A stretch of 64,000 bases of DNA from Knoellia sinensis KCTC 19936. Its GTDB lineage: Bacteria > Actinomycetota > Actinomycetes > Actinomycetales > Dermatophilaceae. A program made the position numbers and the translations under genes. Each line of letters starts with the position of its first letter. Position 1 is the stretch's first letter. The stretch is taken from NCBI RefSeq assembly GCF_000768705.1, contig NZ_AVPJ01000003.1:62001-126000 (forward strand), given 5' to 3'. The notes under the pieces were generated by a model. The model was not told where the DNA came from. It was given only the letters and a program-made list of their open reading frames with translations, and searched no databases. This document shows, piece after piece, positions 39,553-48,524 of this stretch.

Positions 39553-39654
39553 CGTTGCTCCTCCAAAGTCGCCGCGACACCACCGTTGGTGCCCGGGCGT
39601 AGTTCTCATGGGACCGACGGCGCAGTCACAAAGAACTGGGAGGAGGCTATCTGC

Positions 39655-39667
39655 GTAAACGCTTTAC
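39655..39667 (-). promoter_or_regulatory. LacI-family operator in the amylase promoter
   Basis: The perfect palindrome GTAAA-CGC-TTTAC (GTAAAGCGTTTAC on the minus strand) has the central CG and A/T-rich arms of MalR/CcpA-type LacI-family sites. A TAGCCT -10 candidate follows ~10 bases downstream, so bound repressor would block it. No LacI gene lies in the window. Confidence 0.65.
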
Positions 39668-39736
39668 CTCAACCCCAAACCTCGCCTTGCGTGCCCCAGC
39701 GCGAGCCAGCGGCCGCACTGGGCCACACAAGGCAGG

Positions 39737-40408
39737 ATGTCGGGGGTGAAGCAGTTCGTGCTGGGCGCCGCCACCACCCTCGTGGCCATCGTCGTCGCTG
39801 CCCTTGTCCTGGTGTGGTCCGTGGGCAGCCCCGGGTCTGGGTCTGACGTCCGCGTCCCGTCCGCGAGTCCTACCGCCCGCCCATCAGCTCCCACCGACCT
39901 TGGCAAGGGCGAGACGTGGCTCGGGGACGTTCGGCTCACGAGCGCCCAGGTCGTCACCGGAGACGGGGGGCTCGAGGACGTCACCGCCGTCGGCACGGGG
40001 ATCACGCTCACGGAGGACGGCCTGCGCGCCACTCGTCTCGACATCGACGCGGCGCTGCCGTTCGAGACTGCTGCGTCGCAAATCGGAGACGGCGTGGAGC
40101 TGTACGCCGCCGACGACGGGCTCACCGGGCTGCGTCGCACCGTGAGCGCGCTGGGCCGCGACATTCAGGTGCGCGCCACCGGACGGGTTCGAGCCGAGGG
40201 TGGCCAGCTGGTCATCACGCCCCAAACCATCGACCTCGACGGCCCCGACTGGCTCGACAGCGCCGCGTCCGCCATCGTCCGCCAGCTCGTGACGATTCGG
40301 CACACGGTGCAAGGAGTCCCGGACGGCATGGCTCTCACTTCGGTGTCGGTCCGCCCTGACGGATTCCAGGCCCACTTGCGCGGAAATGACGTGCACATCT
40401 CCCGCTGA
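39737..40408 (+). CDS. DUF2993 (LmeA-like) membrane-anchored protein
   Basis: 223 residues. An N-terminal membrane helix (~7-28), a Pro/Ser linker, then a lipid-binding-like beta domain with the DUF2993 features DGLRATRLDIDAALPF and SVSVRPDGFQAHLRGNDVHI. The mycobacterial LmeA works in lipomannan elongation; here the function is only inferred. Start follows AAGGCAGG. Confidence 0.78.
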   Translation: MSGVKQFVLGAATTLVAIVVAALVLVWSVGSPGSGSDVRVPSASPTARPSAPTDLGKGETWLGDVRLTSAQVVTGDGGLEDVTAVGTGITLTEDGLRATRLDIDAALPFETAASQIGDGVELYAADDGLTGLRRTVSALGRDIQVRATGRVRAEGGQLVITPQTIDLDGPDWLDSAASAIVRQLVTIRHTVQGVPDGMALTSVSVRPDGFQAHLRGNDVHISR

Positions 40409-40455
40409 GTCGGGCGGAATTTCCCGAACGGTGAATCGGGCGGTCCAGACCCGCC

Positions 40456-40461
40456 TATAGT
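40456..40461 (+). promoter_or_regulatory. -10 box upstream of the cell-wall-binding/PIG-L gene
   Basis: TATAGT, an unusually good sigma-70-type -10 for this DNA, ~87 bases before the ATG. The TCGGG/CCCGA repeat at ~40410-40427 lies near the -35 region. Confidence 0.45.
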
Positions 40462-40547
40462 TCCCTCCGAGCGCGCACGACGGGGTGACGAGCAGGGAAC
40501 CGTCGCTGCTCGTGTGCGGGCCCGAAAGCTTGCGAGGAGACCGTCTG

Positions 40548-42491
40548 ATGAGCCGTGCCCGACGACGCGTGGGAGTGGTCGGAGCCGGTGCGCTGAGCCT
40601 GGCACTGGCCGCCGGAGCCACCGCCGCCTCCGCTGCGCCCTCCGCTGCACGGGCCACGACCGCCGCGGCGCCGGCCGCGACGTCCTCGGAGAACCGCTCC
40701 GCCGGCCACCTCTACGTCGCAGGTGGCCCACTCGTGGTCTCGCAGAACGCTTCCCAGGAGGTCGCGCACGCGACCGACCGCGTCGAGACGCGGATCGCCG
40801 GTCAGAGCCGCTACGCCACAGCGGCTGCCGTGGCCAGCACAGGCTGGCCGTCCGGCGCCGATGAGGTCCTGATCGCGACCGGTGAGAACTTCCCCGACGG
40901 GTTGGCCGCCTCGGCAGTCGCCGGTGGGCGCGAGGCTCCCCTGCTGCTGACCGCATCGCAGTCGCTGCCCCTCCCCACTCAGGACGAGCTCATCAGGCTC
41001 GAACCGACCACCGTCCACGTCATCGGCGGCCCGGGCGCCGTCTCCGAAGGTGTGGTTCTGCAGATCCAGGAGATCCTGCCTCAGGCCAGCGTGCTGCGCA
41101 TTGCCGGTGGCAGCCGCTACGAGACGGCGGCTGCCGTCTCACGCCTGACCCCGGAGAGCTCCGACAACGCCTTCGTCGCCACCGGTGCGAACTTCCCCGA
41201 CGCCCTCAGCGCCGGTCCGGCAGCAGCCCGACTCGGAGCCCCGCTGCTGCTCACGGCAGGCACCGACCTCTCGGCCCCCACCGCCGCCGAGCTGCGCCAG
41301 CGCAAGCCGGCCCGCACCTTCGTCGTGGGCGGTCCGGGCGTGGTGAGCGACCGAGTCGTGAGCCAGATCCGGCAGGCGACCGGTGGCACCGTCGAGCGGC
41401 TGTCCGGCACGAGCCGCTTCGACACCGCGGCCGCGGTGAGCAACCGCGTCTTCGCGCCCACCACCCCAGCACTCGTGCTCGCGACCGGCAAGAACTTCCC
41501 GGACGCCCTCGCGGCCGGCGCGCTTGCGGGTGCGCAGCGGAGCCCGTTGCTGCTCGATGGCGGCGGCAGCTCCGCGCCTCGTGCCACCGTCGACTCGGGG
41601 CGTCGCGTCTCTTGGTGGACACCGGAATCCGGTCGGGTGCTGCGCTACAACGTCATCGTGCACCCGGACGACGAGATGTCGTCCATCTCGGTGGCCCGGC
41701 CCGATCCCGGCCGCTACGACGTCTTCATCGTCCTGACCCGCGGCGAGACCACGATCGCGTGCAACGGCAAGCCCGTCTCGAACCCGTGGTCGCACCTCGA
41801 GTACGTCCCCCAACCGCAGCCGATCGGCACCCTGTACTCGAACAAGTGTCGCCAGCAGCGACTCGACAGCTGGGTCCAGCACCTCACGAAGTCGGGCCTG
41901 GCCGAGACTCCACGCTTCGTCCGCCGCAAGGGCGTCCCCGTGACGTTCGACGGTCGGCTCCTCCCGACACCCACGCACAAGAGTGAGAACCTGACGACCG
42001 CGACAGCCGACTACTTCGACGTGGCAGTGGGCGCCAACAGTGCACTCATCGCGTTCGACATGGGCAGCATCGCCCCTGATGAGGTCCTGTGGGCGTTGGA
42101 GAACGTTCGGCTGCAGCGCGCCGCCCTCTTCCCCACGGCCCTTGAGGGGGACGTCGTCGTGGGCGGCTACTACAACGCCACCGGCACCGGTTCGCAATAC
42201 ACGAACAGCGATCACCGCACCGTGCACCGAGTCGTCAGCACCACGGACCTCGGCCTGCCCGGAAGCCAGTACGCACCCGTCGGCCACTCCGCGCCGGGTC
42301 GCGCCTTCGGGGACTGGGTCGACCGCTACTGCGCGCACATGTGCCACCCCAACGCGACCAATGAATACCGAGGCCCCGTCGGTACCTTCCAGTGGTCCTA
42401 CGGCTGGTTGGGCAAGGGCCAGTGGGCCAGCGGCACCATGGATGTCGGTGCAGGCTTCTCTCGCTACCAGTCCTTCGCGAAGTGGTTCTGA
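40548..42491 (+). CDS. Secreted fusion of cell wall-binding repeats and a PIG-L deacetylase-like domain
   Basis: 647 residues. Signal peptide 1-33 (ASAAPSA). Then three CWBR2-type repeats beginning RIAGQSRYATAAAVA (82), RIAGGSRYETAAAVS (184) and RLSGTSRFDTAAAVS (284); each has the (E/K/A)NFPD(G/A)LA motif, but the third is cut off after SPLLLDGGG. A PIG-L domain follows with the metal motif HPDDE at 372-376 and NSDHRTVH further on. By family, the repeats bind wall polymers and PIG-L enzymes remove acetyl groups from GlcNAc-linked substrates. Substrate unknown. Confidence 0.85.
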   Translation: MSRARRRVGVVGAGALSLALAAGATAASAAPSAARATTAAAPAATSSENRSAGHLYVAGGPLVVSQNASQEVAHATDRVETRIAGQSRYATAAAVASTGWPSGADEVLIATGENFPDGLAASAVAGGREAPLLLTASQSLPLPTQDELIRLEPTTVHVIGGPGAVSEGVVLQIQEILPQASVLRIAGGSRYETAAAVSRLTPESSDNAFVATGANFPDALSAGPAAARLGAPLLLTAGTDLSAPTAAELRQRKPARTFVVGGPGVVSDRVVSQIRQATGGTVERLSGTSRFDTAAAVSNRVFAPTTPALVLATGKNFPDALAAGALAGAQRSPLLLDGGGSSAPRATVDSGRRVSWWTPESGRVLRYNVIVHPDDEMSSISVARPDPGRYDVFIVLTRGETTIACNGKPVSNPWSHLEYVPQPQPIGTLYSNKCRQQRLDSWVQHLTKSGLAETPRFVRRKGVPVTFDGRLLPTPTHKSENLTTATADYFDVAVGANSALIAFDMGSIAPDEVLWALENVRLQRAALFPTALEGDVVVGGYYNATGTGSQYTNSDHRTVHRVVSTTDLGLPGSQYAPVGHSAPGRAFGDWVDRYCAHMCHPNATNEYRGPVGTFQWSYGWLGKGQWASGTMDVGAGFSRYQSFAKWF

Positions 42492-42534
42492 CACAACGCA
42501 ATTCCCAGTCCGGGAAGGGGTGCCCCCGCCAACC

Positions 42535-43380
42535 TCAGTCGTCGAGGGTCCGGGTAGCTCGCGCCTCCTCGGCCCGCGCGGCCAGATCCGCGTCGCGCGG
42601 GTAGGTGACCTCCTCGAGCGACAGTCCGTGCGCCGGCATGACCTTGACGCGCGGGTCGCGCGACCGGGCAACCAGCACCTCACGCGGGAAGTCGACTCCC
42701 TCTCGCCCCAGCCCCACGGGCACGACGGAACCCACGAGCGCGCGAACCATGCTGTGGCAGAAGGCATCCGCCACGACTGTTGCCGCCAGGGTGCCGTCGC
42801 CGAGTCGCTCCCAGCGATAGTCGAGCAGGGTCCGGACCGTTGTCGCACCGTCCCGCTTCTTGCAGAACGCCGCGAAGTCGTTCAGCCCGACGAGGTGGTG
42901 TGCGGCGCGATCCATCCCATCCACGTCCAGCGGGTCCTTGAGCACGACCGTGTCGTGCCGGCGCAGCGGGTCGAGCGATCCGGTGCGATCGCACAGCCGA
43001 TAGAGATATCGCCGCTGCACAGCCGAGAACCGCGCGTCGAACCCCTCGGGCGCCCGGCGCACCTCCCGCACGACGATGTCGGACGGCAGTATGCCGGCCA
43101 GTCGGGTTCGCGCTGCCTCCTCCGGTGAGCGGGACGACCGACCGGGCAAGACGGCATACAAGGTCTCATCGACGTCGGCGTGAACGACCTGACCACGAGC
43201 ATGCACTCCGGCGTCCGTCCGTCCGGCGACGGTGAGCCGCACCGGTTCCGGAGACCTGAGCAACGTGGTGAGCGCCGTGGACAACTCCCCCTCGACGGTC
43301 CGCCGACCCGGCTGTGCAGCCCAGCCGGAGAAGTCGGTCCCGTCATAGGCCAGATCGATCCGCAGCCTCACCGACGTCAT
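42535..43380 (-). CDS. truA: tRNA pseudouridine synthase A
   Basis: 281 residues. Catalytic Asp in VAGRTDAGVHARGQV (~residue 53); N-terminal RLRIDLAYDGTDFSGWAAQPG and C-terminal FCHSMVRALVGSVVPVG are conserved. Modifies U38-40 of the tRNA anticodon arm. In many actinobacteria truA directly follows rplQ; here ~5.4 kb of other genes lie between them. Confidence 0.96.
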   Translation of the reverse strand: MTSVRLRIDLAYDGTDFSGWAAQPGRRTVEGELSTALTTLLRSPEPVRLTVAGRTDAGVHARGQVVHADVDETLYAVLPGRSSRSPEEAARTRLAGILPSDIVVREVRRAPEGFDARFSAVQRRYLYRLCDRTGSLDPLRRHDTVVLKDPLDVDGMDRAAHHLVGLNDFAAFCKKRDGATTVRTLLDYRWERLGDGTLAATVVADAFCHSMVRALVGSVVPVGLGREGVDFPREVLVARSRDPRVKVMPAHGLSLEEVTYPRDADLAARAEEARATRTLDD

Positions 43381-43447
43381 GACCCGCAGCCTAGGACACC
43401 GCCGGGTCGCTCCGAAGAACGCGCTGGCGTCGGACCCAGCCGCTGTC

Positions 43448-43453
43448 TAGGTT
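43448..43453 (+). promoter_or_regulatory. -10 box of a leaderless promoter for the DUF2087 gene
   Basis: TAGGTT ends seven bases before the ATG, with no Shine-Dalgarno. Confidence 0.5.
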
Positions 43454-43460
43454 CGACTCC

Positions 43461-43763
43461 ATGCACCGTCCCAGCCTCACCGAAGCCCTTGCCCATCGTG
43501 ACGCCGTCCTGCGCGCCTTCGTCGGGGCAGACGGACGACTCTCATCGATCCCGACGAAGATCGCCAAGCGGCTCGTCGTCCTCGACCTCATCGCCCAGGA
43601 CTTCGGGCTGGGCGAGATCTACCCGGAGGCTGACGTCAACACCATCCTCCAGCGACGCCACCCCGACCACGCGGCGCTCCGCCGCTATCTCGTCGAAGAG
43701 GGATTCCTCGACCGCCGCGACGGGGTCTACTGGCGCGCCGGCGGGACGGTCGAACTCGACTGA
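43461..43763 (+). CDS. DUF2087 protein
   Basis: 100 residues. Matches DUF2087: LSSIPTKIAKRLVVLDLIAQDFGLGEIYPEADVNTILQRRHPDHAALRRYLVEEGFLDRR, a DNA-binding-like helical domain sometimes fused to regulators, here alone. Its 3' end overlaps the 3' end of the convergent GH65 gene by 37 bases, so the two transcripts would be antisense over that stretch. Confidence 0.85.
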   Translation: MHRPSLTEALAHRDAVLRAFVGADGRLSSIPTKIAKRLVVLDLIAQDFGLGEIYPEADVNTILQRRHPDHAALRRYLVEEGFLDRRDGVYWRAGGTVELD

Positions 43764-46279
43764 GCCGACGCCTGCGCGGCAGCCTCCTCGGCCAGGGTCT
43801 CGGGGTCGGTCGGCACTCCGACGGTGATGACGGACCCGTCCGGGCGCACGACAGGTTCCGGGGTGCGGGGCACGAGGTGCGTGAGCCGTGGCCCTTGGTC
43901 CGCGAGCGCCACCCGCACGGGGTGCCCAGGCGTCAGCGCGACCTCAGCCTCACGAACGAAGACCGAAACGGCTTCACCTCCGTCGAGCGTGAAGGTGATC
44001 GAGTCCTGCTCGACTTCGACTCGAATTCGACTGTCTCGCACGCGGATCGGGAACGACAAGCGCGGCCAGCCGGACGGCATACGAGGATCGAAGTGCAGTC
44101 CCTCACCGTAGTCGCGCATTCCCGCGAAGCCGTAGACGAGTGCATTCCAGACCCCACCGGCCGAGGCGATGTGCACCCCGTCCGAGGTGTTGCCGTGGAG
44201 GTCTGCCAGGTCGACGAAGAGCCCGGACAGGAAGTAGTGCATGGCCAGCTGGTGGTGCCCCACCTCCGCCGCGATGATCGACTGGACGACAGCACTCAAG
44301 GACGAGTCGCCGGTCGTGATGGGGTCGTAGTACTCGAAGTTGCGGCGCTTCTCCTCCTGCGTGAACCGGTCACCCTGGAGCAACAGGGCGAGCACGACGT
44401 CGGCCTGCTTGAGCACCTGGAACCGATAGATCACGAGCGGGTGGTAGTTGAGGAGCAGAGGTCGCTTGTCCGGCGGTGTGTGCGAGAGGTCCCACATCTC
44501 GCGATCGAGGAAGTTCTCGTCCTGCGGGTGGATGCCGAGGTCGTCGTCGAAGGGGATCGCCATCCCCGCCGCGCAGTCCTCCCATTCCGTGATCTCCTCC
44601 TCGCGCAGTTGGAGCCGGGACGAAAGTCGGGCGTATGCCGTCGGGTCGCCCTCGCGCAGCTGCTTCACCGCCGCCGCGGCTCGCTCGAGGTTGAACCGCG
44701 CCATGACATTGGTGAACAGGTTGTTGTTGACGACGGTGGTGTATTCGTCGGGTCCGGTGACGCCGTGGATGTGGAACGTGCGCCCGCCGTCCTCGCGCCA
44801 GAACCCGAGGTCCGCCCACATGCGCGCGGTCTCGACGAGGATCTCGGCCCCGTCGCGGCTGAGGAAGTCGGAGTCCCCCGTGGCATCCCCGTAGCGCGCC
44901 ACGGCGTAGGCCACGTCGGCATCGATGTGGTACTGCGCGGTCCCGGCGGCGTAGTAGGCCGAGGCCTCGAGCCCGTTGATCGTGCGCCACGGGAAGAGGG
45001 CGCCGCGCTGGGCGAGCTCCCGGGCACGTTGGCGTGCGTGGTCGAGGAGGTTGACCCGGAAGCGCAAGAGATTCTTGGCAGCCGTGGGGAAGGTGTATGA
45101 GAGGAACGGCACGACATAGATCTCGGTGTCCCAGAAGTAGTGACCCTCATAGCCGCTCCCGCTGACCCCCTTGGCGGCCACGCCGAGCTGGTCGGCGCGG
45201 GCGGCCGCCTGGGCGATCTGGAAGAGGTTCCACCGGATGGCCTGCTGGAGTTCGGGGTGACCGTCCACCCGGACATCGGCGTTGCGCCAGTACTCCCCCA
45301 CCCACTCGCGCTGCTGCTCGACCTGCGCCGCGACGCCGTCGCGCCGGACGCGATCCAGGGTGCGGCGGCACCGGTCGAACAGCTCACGGGCCGGCACGCC
45401 GCGGGACGAGTGGTAGGCCACTGCCTTGGTGACACGGATCGTGCGTCCCTCTGTTGCATCGACCCGATAGACCTTCTTGCCCAGGTCCGGTTCGGTGTCG
45501 AGGAGCTCCTCGACGACGTTGTCGGTCTCGATCGCGTGGTCCGCGCCGACCGCGAGGGTCATGCCCGAGCGGGCGCACTTGTAGCCGAGGATCATGCGAC
45601 GGTCGCTGTGCCAGTCTCCCTGCGGCTCAAGGACTCTGGACGTGAAGGCGCCAGCCTTGCGAGGGTCCCACCCTGCGTCCTTCTTGGCCATGGCGTCGCG
45701 GTCCTGATATTCGTCCGCGCCGTCCTGGCGGTTGAGGATTTGGCTCGAGATGACGACCGGCGCGTCGCCGGAGAGCATCGTCACCTCGATCGTCAGGATC
45801 GCCAGGTGCCGCTCAGTGAACGAGATCATCCGGCTCGTGTCGACCCGGACGACCTTGCCCGACGGCGTCCGCCACACGAGGTGACGCCGAAGGACACCGT
45901 CGCGGAAGTCAATGGATCGTTCGTACTCGACCAGGTCGGCCGTCGACAGCAGCAGCGGCTCGTCGTCGACATAGAGCTTCATGACCTTGCTGTCGGGGAC
46001 GTTGACGATCGTCTGCCCGGTGTGCGCGAACCCGAACGCCTGCTCGGCGTGGTGGATGTCCCAGGTCTCGTGGAAGCCGTTGACGAACGTGCCGTGCGTA
46101 GCAGACGGTCGCCCCTCGGGCGGGTTGCCGCGCATGCCGAGGTAGCCGTTGCCGATCGCGAAGAGCGTCTCTGTCAGACCGAGGTCGTTGTCGCTCGGGA
46201 AGGTCTCGACCAGCCGCCACTCGTCCGCGGGGAAACGTTGGCGGTCCAGCGGGTCGGTCCCGTCGAAGTCGAGCCTCAC
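43727..46279 (-). CDS. Glycoside hydrolase family 65 phosphorylase-type enzyme
   Basis: 850 residues, full length for GH65. N-terminal beta domain with LFAIGNGYLGMRGNPPEG, an (alpha/alpha)6 barrel with HYFWDTEIYVVPFL, the general acid Glu in GVTGPDEYTTVVNNN (~residue 500) and DSSLS in the position of the phosphate-binding loop. Family members phosphorolyse maltose, trehalose, kojibiose or nigerose; which one cannot be told here. It overlaps the upstream beta-phosphoglucomutase gene by 4 bases, which supports a phosphorylase giving beta-glucose 1-phosphate. Confidence 0.9.
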   Translation of the reverse strand: MRLDFDGTDPLDRQRFPADEWRLVETFPSDNDLGLTETLFAIGNGYLGMRGNPPEGRPSATHGTFVNGFHETWDIHHAEQAFGFAHTGQTIVNVPDSKVMKLYVDDEPLLLSTADLVEYERSIDFRDGVLRRHLVWRTPSGKVVRVDTSRMISFTERHLAILTIEVTMLSGDAPVVISSQILNRQDGADEYQDRDAMAKKDAGWDPRKAGAFTSRVLEPQGDWHSDRRMILGYKCARSGMTLAVGADHAIETDNVVEELLDTEPDLGKKVYRVDATEGRTIRVTKAVAYHSSRGVPARELFDRCRRTLDRVRRDGVAAQVEQQREWVGEYWRNADVRVDGHPELQQAIRWNLFQIAQAAARADQLGVAAKGVSGSGYEGHYFWDTEIYVVPFLSYTFPTAAKNLLRFRVNLLDHARQRARELAQRGALFPWRTINGLEASAYYAAGTAQYHIDADVAYAVARYGDATGDSDFLSRDGAEILVETARMWADLGFWREDGGRTFHIHGVTGPDEYTTVVNNNLFTNVMARFNLERAAAAVKQLREGDPTAYARLSSRLQLREEEITEWEDCAAGMAIPFDDDLGIHPQDENFLDREMWDLSHTPPDKRPLLLNYHPLVIYRFQVLKQADVVLALLLQGDRFTQEEKRRNFEYYDPITTGDSSLSAVVQSIIAAEVGHHQLAMHYFLSGLFVDLADLHGNTSDGVHIASAGGVWNALVYGFAGMRDYGEGLHFDPRMPSGWPRLSFPIRVRDSRIRVEVEQDSITFTLDGGEAVSVFVREAEVALTPGHPVRVALADQGPRLTHLVPRTPEPVVRPDGSVITVGVPTDPETLAEEAAAQASAQSSSTVPPARQ

Positions 46280-46989
46280 GGAACCAGCTCCTGGAGGTCC
46301 TGGACGACGAGATCCGCTCCAGCTTCGGTCAGTCCGTCGGCTCCGGCGCCCCGGTCCACCCCGATCACGAGTCCGAAGTCACCGTCGCGCCCTGCGCGAA
46401 CTCCCGACGTCGCGTCCTCGAGCACGACGGATCGCTCCTTGCTCACCCCCAGCTCCTGCGCCGCGTGGAGGAAGGTGTCCGGTGCCGGCTTGCCCGGCAG
46501 CCCCAGCTCCGCGGCGACCGCCCCCGACACGACCACGGGGAAGCGGTCGGCGATCCCGGCCGCCTCGAGCACCGCCGGTGCGTTCTTCGACGAGGAGACC
46601 ACGGCCATCTTCGTTCCGCGCTCGGCGAGGGCATCGAGCAGAGCCAGCGACCCGGCATACGCCTCCACACCGTCCCGCTCGAGGACCGCGTTGAAGGCGT
46701 CGTTCTTGCGGTTACCCAGCCCGCTCACGGTCTCCTCCTCCGGACTGTCCGAGGGGTCTCCATCAGGAAGCTCGATCCCGCGCGACTCGAGGAACGCGCG
46801 GACGCCGTCGTAGCGCGGGCGCCCGTCGACGTGGGCGAAGTAGTCCTCGTCCGTGTAGGGCTCGTCGATGCCCTTGGATGTCAGGTAGGCGTTGAACATC
46901 TCGTCCCAGGCGCGCATGTGCACCTCGGCCGTCGGGGTCAGGACCCCGTCGAGATCGAACAGGGCAGCGTCATAGGCATTCCAGTCCAT
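46276..46989 (-). CDS. Beta-phosphoglucomutase-type HAD phosphatase
   Basis: 237 residues. HAD motif I FDLDGVLTPTAEVH with the nucleophile and acid/base Asp, motif II VVSSSK, and motif III/IV KPAPDTFLHAA...EDATSGVRAG. The cap domain contains FAHVDGRPRYDGVRAFLESRGI, typical of this group. Converts beta-glucose 1-phosphate, the product of the GH65 partner, to glucose 6-phosphate. First gene of the operon. Confidence 0.9.
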   Translation of the reverse strand: MDWNAYDAALFDLDGVLTPTAEVHMRAWDEMFNAYLTSKGIDEPYTDEDYFAHVDGRPRYDGVRAFLESRGIELPDGDPSDSPEEETVSGLGNRKNDAFNAVLERDGVEAYAGSLALLDALAERGTKMAVVSSSKNAPAVLEAAGIADRFPVVVSGAVAAELGLPGKPAPDTFLHAAQELGVSKERSVVLEDATSGVRAGRDGDFGLVIGVDRGAGADGLTEAGADLVVQDLQELVP

Positions 46990-47076
46990 GGCGTCACCCT
47001 ACGGAGGTGTCACCTTCCGTGGCGACCCAAACCGCCGTCCCGTATGCCGTCCGCCCCTGTCCGCGCGCACGTCGGC

Positions 47077-47814
47077 TCACCCCGAAGAGAGCACCGCGAA
47101 GGCCAGTTGTCCTTGCGTTCGGATCCCTGTTGGGACGAGAGGCCACGCCGGGTGCCGCGCATCCATGAGCGCGACCGCCGAGCGAATGCGCTGGCGATCC
47201 TTCCTCGTGAACCCGGCAGCCATGCTGAACGGATCATCGATCAGGGCACACAGCAGGGCGAGATCTCGGTAGTGCCGAGCCGGACTCGGAAGTGAAACTG
47301 CCGCCGCCTTGCCCACGATGGCTGCGGTCAGATTTGGTCGTCGGATCACTCCGCTCCGGCCCTCATGCTCGACGGCGATCTCCTCGGTTCGCTCCAGCGC
47401 CTGAGTCCCACCAGGCATTTCGAGCGTGCGACCGGGCGGCGTCGTCGTCAGATCTGCCCTCCGACCCACACCCTCAGGGGCGAGCACATCAACGACGACC
47501 CGACTCCCGTCCGACTCGTGCACGTAGCGATGCGCCAGGCCCTCTGCGCTGATTCCGTCCACGTCGAAGCCCATGTGACCGAGGGTCCCAACCAGCTCGT
47601 TCAGAGCGCGCTTGTCTGCCCTGATGTCGGCCACGATGTCGCCGTCCTGGCTGATCTGCGGCGGGACCTGACCGTGCTCGAGAGCGTGGAGCAGCACCAT
47701 CTGCCCACCCACCAGTGACCACGGCACGGTGGATCGCTCAGAGAGGTCGAGCAACGCGTGCCAGAGGCGATCGACAGGCGTTGCCAGAGGCGGCAGGACG
47801 ATCGTCACGCTCAC
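47077..47814 (-). CDS. Nucleotidyltransferase-fold (AbiEii-like) toxin candidate
   Basis: 245 residues. SLVGGQMVLLHALEHG followed by ISQDGDIVADI gives the GG-X-DxD layout of nucleotidyltransferases; later KAAAVSLPSPARHYRDLALL resembles the K...R..DL motif of AbiEii toxins. AbiEii adds nucleotides to tRNA and blocks growth. Sits 3' of the HTH gene with a 4-base overlap, antitoxin first, toxin second, as in AbiE. No clear motif for other functions. Toxicity is an inference. Confidence 0.62.
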   Translation of the reverse strand: MSVTIVLPPLATPVDRLWHALLDLSERSTVPWSLVGGQMVLLHALEHGQVPPQISQDGDIVADIRADKRALNELVGTLGHMGFDVDGISAEGLAHRYVHESDGSRVVVDVLAPEGVGRRADLTTTPPGRTLEMPGGTQALERTEEIAVEHEGRSGVIRRPNLTAAIVGKAAAVSLPSPARHYRDLALLCALIDDPFSMAAGFTRKDRQRIRSAVALMDARHPAWPLVPTGIRTQGQLAFAVLSSG

Positions 47815-48506
47815 AGCACTGCCTCCCGAATGAGCTGCTGCAGGGCTTCGGCCCCTGCGCTGACTTCACGCGGCTCCAGGGCGTCCAAGAGGTCTGCGGC
47901 GAGGAAGGAATCAGGCACGCCATCTCTCCCATCGAAGGGCCAGACGCCGTGCGGCACCAACAAGTCGAGATTGCCACCCACCCGCACCTCCCGGAGTGCG
48001 AGCTGAACTGCCAGTTCCTTCCACCGGGACGGATGCACGTAGAACTGGTCGACTGCACCGTCGGACAGCACAAGATCGAATCCACGCTCGACCGCCAGGC
48101 CGAGTCCGGCCCGCCGGGCAACGTCGCCATCCGCCAGTCGCCTGACAGCAGCCGGGTGGGCGTCGAAATGCAATATCTGACTGCGCCCACGGAGCGCGGC
48201 CCGAAGGCGATCTGCATCAGCCTCCTGCATCCGACGCATGGATGCCCGCACCTGGCTACGAGCTGAGGATCGCAGCCACGGCGCGTCGCCCCCAGCGGCG
48301 AGGTCGAGAAGGGCCCAGGCGCGAAGCGGCCCGAGGGGACGTCCGGCTGAGCGACGACGCTGCTCAAGCCGGGCGACGTCACTGTCTGCAATGAGCCAGA
48401 CGCGACCCATGCGTTCAGCACGCAGGTCCCCGGAGTGGATCAACTGACGCACCCGCTGTTCGTTGACGCCGAGTCGTCCGGCCGCCTCGTGGACCGACAT
48501 GGACAT
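47811..48506 (-). CDS. Xis/MerR-type HTH protein, AbiEi-like antitoxin candidate
   Basis: 231 residues. N-terminal excisionase-like HTH (VHEAAGRLGVNEQRVRQLIHSGDLRAERMGRVWLI, residues 4-40), then RPLGPLRAWALLDLAAGG and a long domain containing GFDLVLSDGAVDQFYVHPSRW...LAVQLALREVRVGGNLDLLV, reminiscent of AbiEi C-terminal domains. Probably represses its own promoter and neutralises the partner. RBS GGGAGG. Start at 48506; a second ATG two codons on is possible. A strong palindrome covers the promoter. Confidence 0.65.
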   Translation of the reverse strand: MSMSVHEAAGRLGVNEQRVRQLIHSGDLRAERMGRVWLIADSDVARLEQRRRSAGRPLGPLRAWALLDLAAGGDAPWLRSSARSQVRASMRRMQEADADRLRAALRGRSQILHFDAHPAAVRRLADGDVARRAGLGLAVERGFDLVLSDGAVDQFYVHPSRWKELAVQLALREVRVGGNLDLLVPHGVWPFDGRDGVPDSFLAADLLDALEPREVSAGAEALQQLIREAVL

Positions 48507-48524
48507 GATGAACCTCCCGTTTCG

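Noticed and set aside
37855-39846. 663-codon open frame opposite the amylase
   Set aside because: Shadow of the GH13 gene; no domain pattern.
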